From assembly GCF_014192515.1 (NCBI RefSeq), contig NZ_JACHYB010000001.1, positions 2,184,728 through 2,248,727 of the forward strand: DNA of 64,000 bases, written 5' to 3'. Below, piece by piece: positions 56,623 to 64,000 of the stretch. Each line of letters starts with the position of its first letter. Within the stretch, counting starts at the first letter, position 1. Below the pieces are notes generated by a model. It ran no database searches. It was not told the DNA's origin and worked only from the letters and a program-made list of their open reading frames with translations. The stretch is from Microbacter margulisiae (GTDB lineage Bacteria; Bacteroidota; Bacteroidia; Bacteroidales; Paludibacteraceae). Position numbers and translations under genes: made by a program.

Positions 56623-56718
56623 AATATGAATTAATTAGATAATAAAGAATCTCGCGATTATTTGATTAAGCTTATTAGAATAGATCACAGATGAGATTAC
56701 AAAACAGCAAATTGTGTG

Positions 56719-56726
56719 CAAAAGTA
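56719..56726 (-). promoter_or_regulatory. Possible -7 promoter box for queA
   Basis: The minus strand reads TACTTTTG, matching TAnnTTTG, 97 bases ahead of the start. Confidence 0.4.
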
Positions 56727-56807
56727 CGCTTTGCAGATAGGCAATGTCAATAGACAAACGGTTAAATTACCGTAACATTTGACTGAGAATGTGCTAACAA
56801 GGAAACT

Positions 56808-57503
56808 TTAGGGCTCCTTTTGTGGTAATTTAAGGAACTTTTCAAAATCCTCCGGCGTCATGCACTGGTCAATGGTAACATTTCCAATGCGTGTGCGTGT
56901 AAGTTCGGTAAGATGAGCTCCGCTGTCGAGTGCTTGCCCGATATCTCTTGCCAAAGCCCGGATATAAGTTCCTTTGCTACACACGATACGAAGTTTTAAG
57001 ACAGGCAGGTCAAAAGCAAGGATTTCCAGCTCGTCAATGACCAGCGTTTTTGAAGCCAGCTCTACATCGGCACCTTCACGTGCATATTCATACGCTCTTT
57101 TCCCATCCACTTTCACGGCGGAGTAAACGGGTGGAATCTGCTCTATAGAGCCAATAAACTGTTGCAATTTAGTCTCTACTAATTCTCTTGTGATATGGCT
57201 TGTGGGATATTCTTTATCAATTGGTTTTTCAAGGTCGAATGAAGGCGTAGTGGCGCCCAGAAAAAGCGTTGCCACATATTCTTTTGTCTGATATTGAAAA
57301 GATTCAATCAGTTTGGTGGCCCGCCCGGTACAAAGAATCATCACGCCGGTTGCAAGAGGATCAAGCGTTCCGGCGTGGCCTACCTTTATTTTTTTGACTT
57401 TAAGCTGTTTACTGATTAACCAACGAATTTTGTTGACTAAGCTAAATGAAGTCCAATGCAGGGGTTTATTGAAATAAAGAACTTCTCCTTCGATAAAATC
57501 CAT
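56808..57503 (-). CDS. truB: tRNA pseudouridine-55 synthase
   Basis: Makes pseudouridine 55 in the T loop of tRNAs. The 231-residue protein has the catalytic aspartate in VGHAGTLDPLATGVM, the KEYVATLFLGATTPSFD block, VYSAVKVDGKRAYEYAREG and CSKGTYIRALARDIG. It lacks an extended C-terminal PUA domain, common in Bacteroidetes forms. It follows uppP by 21 bases. Confidence 0.95.
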   Translation of the reverse strand: MDFIEGEVLYFNKPLHWTSFSLVNKIRWLISKQLKVKKIKVGHAGTLDPLATGVMILCTGRATKLIESFQYQTKEYVATLFLGATTPSFDLEKPIDKEYPTSHITRELVETKLQQFIGSIEQIPPVYSAVKVDGKRAYEYAREGADVELASKTLVIDELEILAFDLPVLKLRIVCSKGTYIRALARDIGQALDSGAHLTELTRTRIGNVTIDQCMTPEDFEKFLKLPQKEP

Positions 57504-57524
57504 GTAAAAAAATTTCGTATCGCA

Positions 57525-58328
57525 TTAAAAGTCAACGTGGACGTGCAATAGTAACAGTACAATAATGATAAAACCGAAGATAATACGGTAATAGCCGAAA
57601 AATTTGAATCCGTGTTTGGTTAAATAAGCAATAAAACCTTTGATGGCAAAGATAGCTACCACAAACCCGATAAAGTTACCTGCTGCGAGCAGCATAAGGT
57701 TATGGTGCGTCAGCAATTCAGGAGTTTTCTTATAAGCATCCCAAAAGCTTACTACAAATGCGCCTGCCAGGGTAGGCACTCCAAGAAAAAACGAAAACTC
57801 GGCAGCGGCTTTACGCGTCAGTTTTTGTTGCATCCCGCCGATAATTGTCGAAGCGCTTCTGCTCAATCCGGGAAGCACAACCGATAATATCTGATACACA
57901 CCGATCATCCATGCTTTTTTATAAGGAATTTCTTCTTCGGAATGAATCGTTGGATTCAGGAACCATTTGTCAACGAACAAAAGGACAAAGCCACCTCCGA
58001 ACATGGTAAACGCAATCATCAACGGAGTTTGCAGGGCGTTGTCGATATAACTCTTCAACAACAAACCAACCACAGCAGAAGGAATCAATGCCAGGATTAA
58101 TTTGAGATAAAAATGCCAGCTTTTGAAGTCAATAAATTTTCTCCAATACACAACAACCACCGATAAAATGGTTCCAAACTGGATATTCTCAATAAATAAT
58201 TTAGTAAAAGCGTTTTTATCAATGCCCATAAAAGCTCCGGCTAAAGCCATGTGACCAGTTGATGAAACGGGCAAAAATTCGGTAAGGCCTTCTATAACCG
58301 ATAAGATGAGGGTATGTAACCAGGTCAT
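57525..58328 (-). CDS. uppP: Undecaprenyl-diphosphatase
   Basis: Recycles the lipid carrier of cell-wall synthesis by dephosphorylating undecaprenyl diphosphate at the inner membrane. The 267-residue polytopic protein has the two active-site loops SVIEGLTEFLPVSSTGHM and LPGLSRSASTIIGG. Its start overlaps the stop of the DUF3098 gene by four bases (ATGA), indicating coupled translation. Confidence 0.95.
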   Translation of the reverse strand: MTWLHTLILSVIEGLTEFLPVSSTGHMALAGAFMGIDKNAFTKLFIENIQFGTILSVVVVYWRKFIDFKSWHFYLKLILALIPSAVVGLLLKSYIDNALQTPLMIAFTMFGGGFVLLFVDKWFLNPTIHSEEEIPYKKAWMIGVYQILSVVLPGLSRSASTIIGGMQQKLTRKAAAEFSFFLGVPTLAGAFVVSFWDAYKKTPELLTHHNLMLLAAGNFIGFVVAIFAIKGFIAYLTKHGFKFFGYYRIIFGFIIIVLLLLHVHVDF

Positions 58329-58600
58329 TTATTCTCGTCCTCCTTTTTGTTACGCCACATGATAGAAAAGAACATAGATAAGAAGCCAAATAAAGAAATC
58401 ATTGGGCCAACAGTGATGCGTCGTGTGCTAAAAATATCCGGATTAAATACCGATCCTGACTTACCGCCTGTCATGAGAAGAAAACCTAAAATGATCATAA
58501 ACACAGAAACGCCTATTAAAATCCAATTGGTCTTTCCCAGGGCAAAATCCCTCTGGTTTTGCGTTTCATCGGTTTTTACCGGTTGTTTTGTCTGTTTCAT
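58325..58600 (-). CDS. DUF3098 small membrane protein
   Basis: A 91-residue protein with two transmembrane helices (about 27-46 and 66-82) and charged ends, matching the DUF3098 family found between ftsX and uppP in Bacteroidetes. Function is unknown; constant linkage to cell-division and wall genes suggests an envelope role. Confidence 0.88.
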   Translation of the reverse strand: MKQTKQPVKTDETQNQRDFALGKTNWILIGVSVFMIILGFLLMTGGKSGSVFNPDIFSTRRITVGPMISLFGFLSMFFSIMWRNKKEDENK

Positions 58601-58637
58601 CAGTAGAAAGTATTAATGTTTTGGTAAATACTATGGA

Positions 58638-59516
58638 CTAAATAAAATACATATCATTAGTTCGCATCCGTATATAGCGGTTTACGGCAAAAAGGGCAGC
58701 AAAGAAGCTGATCAGCAATCCGAACAGGACTACTACCCCGCTAACCATCAGCTCAACACGAAGGTTGTACAGATTAAAGTTGACGCCAAGGGCAATCTGA
58801 ACATAATAGGCAGCAACACCAAGCAACGCCAGCGCTATTACAGCGGCAATGAGTCCGTTCCACAAATACCGCCACACAAACGCCCGGCGGATAAACCATG
58901 CCTTAGCGCCTACCAAACGCATGGTATTAATCACAAACCGCTTGGAATAAATACTCAACCGGATCGTATTATTCAGCAATACCGTCGAAATAAAGATCAG
59001 AATAGCCGCTATCCCCATCAGGAAATAGCCTGTCTTGGTTAAATTATCATTTACCAGCTGGATAATATCTTTTTGGTAAATAACCTGCTTCACGCCGGCA
59101 TATTTTTTCAACCGTTTCTCGATATGGGACACACTGTCTGTATTAGCATAAAAAGAGGTCAGTTTCACTTCAAAAGAAGCCAGCAAAGGATTGTAGCCCA
59201 GAAAATCGGCAGGATTTTCTCCCAAATCGCGGATATGATCTTTTAAGGCCTGCTCCTTGCTGATATATTCATAGGATTTTACACCAGGCATTGTTTGAAT
59301 CAATTGCTGCACCACCTGCAAATCATGCGGGGAAATGCTATCCTCGATGACAACTGACATGTTCACGTTTTCCTTCACATAGTTTGATACATCATTCCCA
59401 ATAATAACCAGTATGGAGATGAGTCCTATGAGGAAAAGTACAAATGCAATACTTATCGTGGAGATAACATGCAAGTTAAAAAACCGCTTTTTTTGCCTTG
59501 ATGCACGATGTGACAT
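58638..59516 (-). CDS. ftsX: Cell division protein FtsX
   Basis: Permease-like partner of the ATPase FtsE, relaying signals to wall hydrolases during division. The 292-residue protein has an N-terminal membrane helix (about 17-40), a periplasmic domain with SVVIEDSISPHDLQVVQQLIQ, and three further helices in the C-terminal half with the conserved NTMRLVGAKAWFIRRAF loop. ftsE is not adjacent in this window. It heads the run ftsX-DUF3098-uppP-truB. Confidence 0.93.
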   Translation of the reverse strand: MSHRASRQKKRFFNLHVISTISIAFVLFLIGLISILVIIGNDVSNYVKENVNMSVVIEDSISPHDLQVVQQLIQTMPGVKSYEYISKEQALKDHIRDLGENPADFLGYNPLLASFEVKLTSFYANTDSVSHIEKRLKKYAGVKQVIYQKDIIQLVNDNLTKTGYFLMGIAAILIFISTVLLNNTIRLSIYSKRFVINTMRLVGAKAWFIRRAFVWRYLWNGLIAAVIALALLGVAAYYVQIALGVNFNLYNLRVELMVSGVVVLFGLLISFFAALFAVNRYIRMRTNDMYFI

Positions 59517-59594
59517 TCTCTTTCTGCTTTAACCGTGTTTCCTGTAAATGCTTCAGAATAATCCTTCCCGAAAACCGGGTTGGTTTCACGCCTG

Positions 59595-59602
59595 CAAAGA
59601 TA
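59595..59602 (-). promoter_or_regulatory. Possible -7 promoter box for ftsX
   Basis: The minus strand reads TATCTTTG, matching TAnnTTTG, 79 bases ahead of the start. Confidence 0.45.
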
Positions 59603-59646
59603 GCGTTTTATGTCTGTTATTTATCCGAAGCTAACCAATCAATCGT

Positions 59647-62127
59647 TTATTGTTCTCTTTTTTTCCTGCATTTTCTGAAAAGCAAAAACAGACCACCCAG
59701 CACAAAGAGGATCAACAGGATAGAAGAAATCATCGAAATGGCATTTCCAAGTGAATATGATTTCGGATCAAACCGGAACATAATCTGATACTGACCTGCA
59801 TTAAGCGCCATTGCGCGCAACAGGTAATCTGCTTTGACAAACGGCACCTTCTTCCCGTCAATATAAGCGTTCCATCCTTTGGGATAATAAATTTCCGAGA
59901 AGACAGCAATCTGGGGACTCTTTGACTGATAATCATAGACCAGTTTATTGGGTTCATATTTCTGCAGGGTAATTGTAGCTGTAGTATCGCTCCCGAATGA
60001 CGATGGCAGAGTAGTTGCCACAGATTGTGTCACTACTGCCTCATGTTTGGTATCAATCTGTCCTACTTTCTGAAGGGCAGCTGCCTGATCGGGTACCGTA
60101 ACGACTTTCCGGATCAGCCATTGGCTTCCGTTAGCATATGGATTAAGGATCGGGGGAGCCTGCGGATCGTAGATCAGGTATTTCATATCAAGCATATTCA
60201 ACACTACCTGTGCTGCCAGGGGCTGTTGTATGTCTGCTGCTGTTTTGGCCTGTTTGAACGAACTAAAGATGGATTCAATTTCAGGAATCAGTTGTGCGTC
60301 TATCAAATCCTGATATTCGCGCAATTTTGCGCCATGATAACCTCCGATGCTCTTATGAAAATAGGAAGTCGAGGCATCATTAAACGGACTTACCGATAAA
60401 TTCAGCACACGATAATACGTTGTGTCCTGCAAAATGGCTTTATCGGCAACACTGGGTTTAATGCTTGCAGCAACTGTCTTCGATTCAAAGTTGCTATCGT
60501 TCAGATAGCGTTTTGCGACGGGATACATGTCAAGTAAAATCAAAACACCAAGACTGATGTAAAGCCATGAGGTATTGATTTTCTTTTTTGTAAACAACCA
60601 GATGGCAGCTCCTGCCAACAGGATGAAGATGAACGAACGGAACGCGTCAGAGCGAAGCAACGATTCACGGTCTATTGGCAATGTGTTTTGCAGGAAAGCA
60701 TAATTTCCGGTAAACTGGTTATCTGACGGTGACATAAAATTACCGGCCAGCGAAGGTATCAGCGCAAAAAGCAAACTCAGACCTCCCGTGATGCCCAATG
60801 ACCAGTAAAGCGCTTTTTTGAATTTTTCCTGATCATATTCGCCCTTCACAATACGCTGTATGGCCAACACGGCCAAAATCGGCATGGTATATCCGGCAAT
60901 GACCAGAATCATGGATACCGTTCGGAACTTATTATACATAGGTACATGATCGATAAAGAAGTCTGTCATCAGTCCGAAGTTTTTACCCCATGCCAGCATA
61001 ACAGACAGGATAGTAGCTGCCAGAAGCCACCACTTATAACGTCCTTCCACCAAAAACAATCCAAGGACAAAAAGGAAGCAAACAATAGCCCCTACATAAA
61101 CAGGGCCTGAGGTCATTGGTTGGTTCCCCCAGTAAAGCGGCCATTTTTGAGTACTCATTATCTGTGAAGCATCCGCTCCCAAAGCGTCGAGCTTCTGACC
61201 CGTTGCCGAATTCTCCGTCAATGTTCCATCGCTTGCACCGCCACGGAAATCGGGGATCAGCAATGTTAATGTTTCTCCAATCCCATAACTCCATTGGGTA
61301 ATATAATCCTTATCCAGTCCGCCTTTGTTACTCTGGTGATTTTGAGAGGCCGATGATCCTTGTCCCCGCATCGAATACTGGCCATATTCATAAGTGGTAA
61401 GCAACGTTGTGGCATTAATCCCTACAGCCAGCACCAGGCTGATGCCCAATGCGCCAAGTGTTTTCAGAAAGTCACCAAACTGTTTGTCTTTTATGCTGTA
61501 AATCAGTTCCGAAATGCCCAGGATAAGAATAATAATCAGCACATAATAGACAATCTGGAAATGTCCTGCTTTAATGCCCAGTCCCAGGAAGATAGCAGTC
61601 AATATTGCCCCGAGCCATCGTCGTTCCCTGAAAGCCATCACCACGCTGCCAATCACAGGCGCCATGTAGGCAATTGTAATCGCCTTGCTGCTATGTCCGG
61701 CGGCAATGATGATAAAATTATATGAAGCAAAAGCAAACGCCGCCGCACCTATCATGCTCAGCCACGGATTGATGCGCAAAGCAAGCATTAGGATATAAAA
61801 ACCGATTAGATATAATATCAGGTAGTAAACCGGACGTGGGAAAACCGTAAAAAAGGAATAAATGAAGCTCACTGCGTCGGCAGGTGTTTTCATTGCAATC
61901 TGATAGGTCGGCATTCCGCCAAACATACTGTTTGTCCATAGCGTAGGCGTTTTATGGGTGGCATTATAATCCATTGTTTCTTTTGACATGCCCGCCCATG
62001 TCTGGTTATCATGGCCAATCACGACCTTTCCTTCAATAACCGGACTGAAATAGATATAAGAAACGATAATGAAAAAAAGAATTGCCACAAGGTGCGGTAC
62101 TGATTTCGACCAAATTTGTTTGTTCAT
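59647..62127 (-). CDS. YfhO-family large membrane protein
   Basis: An 826-residue protein with about a dozen transmembrane helices in the first 560 residues, an extracytoplasmic domain (about 590-790, containing YYRVLNLSVSPFNDASTSYFH and FSEIYYPKGWNAYIDGK) and a final helix ending in a lysine-rich tail. This matches the YfhO group, membrane proteins of GT-C-like fold that may move sugars onto envelope polymers. The exact function is unproven. It follows miaB by 63 bases. Confidence 0.85.
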   Translation of the reverse strand: MNKQIWSKSVPHLVAILFFIIVSYIYFSPVIEGKVVIGHDNQTWAGMSKETMDYNATHKTPTLWTNSMFGGMPTYQIAMKTPADAVSFIYSFFTVFPRPVYYLILYLIGFYILMLALRINPWLSMIGAAAFAFASYNFIIIAAGHSSKAITIAYMAPVIGSVVMAFRERRWLGAILTAIFLGLGIKAGHFQIVYYVLIIILILGISELIYSIKDKQFGDFLKTLGALGISLVLAVGINATTLLTTYEYGQYSMRGQGSSASQNHQSNKGGLDKDYITQWSYGIGETLTLLIPDFRGGASDGTLTENSATGQKLDALGADASQIMSTQKWPLYWGNQPMTSGPVYVGAIVCFLFVLGLFLVEGRYKWWLLAATILSVMLAWGKNFGLMTDFFIDHVPMYNKFRTVSMILVIAGYTMPILAVLAIQRIVKGEYDQEKFKKALYWSLGITGGLSLLFALIPSLAGNFMSPSDNQFTGNYAFLQNTLPIDRESLLRSDAFRSFIFILLAGAAIWLFTKKKINTSWLYISLGVLILLDMYPVAKRYLNDSNFESKTVAASIKPSVADKAILQDTTYYRVLNLSVSPFNDASTSYFHKSIGGYHGAKLREYQDLIDAQLIPEIESIFSSFKQAKTAADIQQPLAAQVVLNMLDMKYLIYDPQAPPILNPYANGSQWLIRKVVTVPDQAAALQKVGQIDTKHEAVVTQSVATTLPSSFGSDTTATITLQKYEPNKLVYDYQSKSPQIAVFSEIYYPKGWNAYIDGKKVPFVKADYLLRAMALNAGQYQIMFRFDPKSYSLGNAISMISSILLILFVLGGLFLLFRKCRKKREQ

Positions 62128-62190
62128 TTGTGCTGTGTTTTTTAATGTTTTACGGCAATATCTGATGACTCTTCAAGTGTTTTGAAATAA

Positions 62191-63564
62191 TTATGAATGC
62201 ATTATGGGTTCTCCCTGGAGGGTTGCCGACGAAGCATCGGTAATGCGTACCTCAACCCGGTCGCCGATGTGATAACCCGCCTTGGGGAAAACAACCACCT
62301 TGTTCTGGGATGTCCTTCCAAAGAAATGTTCACGCGACCTTTTTGAAAATCCTTCCACCAACACCTCAAAGGTTTTGCCAATAGCTGCTTTGTTGCTTTC
62401 GGCCGAGAGTTGGTTTTGCAAATCAATGATCTCCTGCAACCGTTTCACTTTTACCGGCTCGGAGATATCGTCCGGCAAATGTTTTGCGGCAAAAGTGCCC
62501 GGCCTTTCCGAATATTTGAACATAAAGGCGGCGTCGAAACCCACCTCACGCATCAATGAAAGGGTCTGTTCATGATCTTCATCCGTCTCTGTCGGGAATC
62601 CGCAAAAAACGTCCGTCGTGATGCTCGCTTCAGGTAAGATCCGCCGGATAGCTGCAATACGGTCCAGATACCACTCGCGTGTGTATTTGCGGTTCATCTT
62701 GTGCAATATGCGATTGCTTCCTGACTGCACGGGAAGGTGGATATTTTTGCATAAATTCGGATAAGCCGCCATAACTTCCAGTGTTTTATCGCTCATGTCC
62801 TTGGGATGTGATGTTGTAAAGCGGATACGCAATCCGGGAGCTGCTTCGGCAACGAGTTTCAGCAATGCGGGGAAATCAATGTTGCTATCGGGTTGACGCG
62901 ACAAATAAGAGTTCACGTTTTGCCCCAGGAGGATCACTTCGCGGTATCCTTTTTGCTGCAAATCGGCCACTTCCTGCAAAATACTTTCCACATCACGGCT
63001 GCGTTCGCGCCCCCGGGTGTAAGGCACTATGCAGTAAGAACAAAAATTGTTGCATCCCCGCGTAATGGAAACATATCCCGAAATAGAAGCCCCAATACGT
63101 GCCGGAAGCACTTTGCTATACGTCTCTGTTGTGGAGAGATTCACATTGATGGCTTTTTCGCCCTGCAACGCGCTTTGCATCAGATGCGGAAGATCAAGAT
63201 AGGCATCAGGGCCGGCAACTACATCAACACCATAATGATTGATGAGATCTTCTTTTGCCCTCTCGGCCATACAGCCGATAACGCCTACGATCAACCGTTC
63301 CTTTTTCTTTTTCAGGCTGTCAAACTGCTGCAAACGGTGGATGACACGCTGCTCTGCATTGTCCCTCACGGAACAGGTGTTCATCAGGATAGCGTCCGCT
63401 TCGTTCAGCTGATCGGTTAGCTCGTAGTCATCCATTTTCAGGATGGAAGCCACAACCTCCGAATCTGCTGCATTCATCTGGCATCCATAAGTTTCAATGT
63501 ATAATTTTTTAGGAAGAGCAGGCGTTCCTGTCTCTTCTGTATCTTTGTTGTATGTTGATTGCAT
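62191..63564 (-). CDS. miaB: tRNA-2-methylthio-N6-dimethylallyladenosine synthase
   Basis: Radical SAM methylthiotransferase acting on A37 of tRNAs that read UNN codons. The 457-residue protein has the N-terminal cluster cysteines (YGCQMNAADSE, NTCSVRDNAE, GCMAERAKE), the radical SAM cluster GCNNFCSYCIVPYTRGRERSR and a C-terminal TRAM domain (about 390-455). ATG 63564 is used because the longer frame from 63591 adds a non-conserved lead that overlaps the promoter box. yfhO follows in the same direction. Confidence 0.95.
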   Translation of the reverse strand: MQSTYNKDTEETGTPALPKKLYIETYGCQMNAADSEVVASILKMDDYELTDQLNEADAILMNTCSVRDNAEQRVIHRLQQFDSLKKKKERLIVGVIGCMAERAKEDLINHYGVDVVAGPDAYLDLPHLMQSALQGEKAINVNLSTTETYSKVLPARIGASISGYVSITRGCNNFCSYCIVPYTRGRERSRDVESILQEVADLQQKGYREVILLGQNVNSYLSRQPDSNIDFPALLKLVAEAAPGLRIRFTTSHPKDMSDKTLEVMAAYPNLCKNIHLPVQSGSNRILHKMNRKYTREWYLDRIAAIRRILPEASITTDVFCGFPTETDEDHEQTLSLMREVGFDAAFMFKYSERPGTFAAKHLPDDISEPVKVKRLQEIIDLQNQLSAESNKAAIGKTFEVLVEGFSKRSREHFFGRTSQNKVVVFPKAGYHIGDRVEVRITDASSATLQGEPIMHS

Positions 63565-63598
63565 GAATAGTAAGCACTTAATTTGTGGCAAAGATACG

Positions 63599-63606
63599 CA
63601 TTTTTT
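63599..63606 (-). promoter_or_regulatory. Possible -7 promoter box for miaB
   Basis: The minus strand reads TATCTTTG, matching TAnnTTTG, 34 bases ahead of ATG 63564. Confidence 0.5.
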
Positions 63607-63867
63607 GAATATTGTTCCATGACGCGGGAAAGGGAGGAAAAGGGATCGTTTCTCTTCATCCGGTAATCTTTAACTCTGCCCAAGAAACAATGATATTCCA
63701 GAAATCTTTCCTGGAATGGACCAAAATACATAGATACTGAGGCACATGTGCATCCCAATATTAAAGCCGTTCCCTAAATTCCTCTAACACAAGAGAGGAA
63801 CTTTATTGATTTCAATCGGGAAGATTTACAATATTATTTCCTACTTAAATCACTAAGGATAAATACG

Positions 63868-64000
63868 TTATTTCTGATATTTTGTCCTTGTTCCGAATAT
63901 CCGGATCCCAACTATAAGGGCTACTCTGTTGTAATTAGAGTCCCAATTAATATAATTATCCAGAAAGTTTGTAGAAGTATAATACCGGAGTTCCACGCTA
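63868..64000 (-). CDS. C-terminal end of a probable outer-membrane protein, 5' part outside window
   Basis: The last 44 codons of a gene entering from the right edge, ending at the TAA at 63868-63870. They read SVELRYYTSTNFLDNYINWD then SNYNRVALIVGIRIFGTRTKYQK. Alternating polar and hydrophobic residues and the closing strand VALIVGIRIFG are typical of the last beta-strands of an outer-membrane barrel, although this one ends with a short charged tail. The family cannot be told from so little. About 260 bases of non-coding DNA separate it from the miaB promoter. Confidence 0.6.
   Translation of the reverse strand, partial: SVELRYYTSTNFLDNYINWDSNYNRVALIVGIRIFGTRTKYQK

Noticed and set aside
62893..63420. 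Plus-strand frame of 175 codons
   Set aside because: Fully inside miaB on the other strand; miaB has all its cysteine motifs.

Overview
This window looks like chromosomal DNA from a member of the Bacteroidetes, most likely order Bacteroidales. The evidence is a SusC/SusD polysaccharide utilisation locus, a GldG-type protein, the conserved run ftsX-DUF3098-uppP-truB-queA, FatA-type thioesterase next to ilvC, and repeated Bacteroidetes -7 promoter boxes (TAnnTTTG) ahead of many genes. I cannot name a genus. Most of the window reads as ordinary core chromosome on the minus strand, interrupted by two related IS4-type insertion sequences and one carbohydrate-degradation locus.

Layout. 1-3.4 kb: the 3' end of a family 2 glycosyltransferase, an intact insertion sequence (1456-2764) and gene-poor, possibly decayed DNA on either side. 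3.4-9.2 kb: AlaX-like tRNA-editing protein, panD, panC and pyrH (minus), a secreted metallophosphoesterase, an alpha/beta hydrolase (plus) and a nucleoside symporter. 9.3-15.6 kb: a compact menaquinone operon read menI-like, menF, menD, menB, then a single-chain MenC-MenE fusion. 15.7-24 kb: tRNA-Ser(GCT), mltG, a metallopeptidase, a tiny lysine-rich exported protein, paaK-ACT, rplY-pth, ribD and an M20 deacetylase. 24.1-25.7 kb: an ABC ATPase gene cut by a second, frameshifted insertion sequence.

26.2-43.3 kb: a polysaccharide utilisation locus on the minus strand. Transcription order is AraC regulator, a 0.6 kb gap, then SusC, SusD, a surface lipoprotein, GH31, GH5, GH2, a SASA-type acetylesterase and a GH5_7-like mannanase, ending at a strong terminator. 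The enzyme set fits an acetylated, branched beta-mannan such as galactomannan or glucomannan: outer-membrane capture by SusCD and the lipoprotein, backbone cutting by the GH5 enzymes, removal of acetyl groups by the esterase and of side or terminal sugars by GH2 and GH31. Two long hairpins flank the lipoprotein gene and may set different mRNA levels for the binding and enzyme parts.

43.4-64 kb: orphan gldG, an XRE-cupin regulator, dTDP-rhamnose genes rfbA-rfbC-rfbD with a kdsC-like phosphatase, tRNA-Gln(TTG), GH57, a GNAT-like protein, ilvC and a FatA thioesterase, a YgiQ radical SAM protein, then queA, truB, uppP, DUF3098, ftsX, yfhO and miaB, and the last 44 codons of a probable outer-membrane protein at the right edge. 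I found no CRISPR array, phage module or obvious defence system. The most unusual items are the MenC-MenE fusion, the hairpin-flanked lipoprotein gene in the utilisation locus, the structured rplY leader, and the lysine-rich exported protein.
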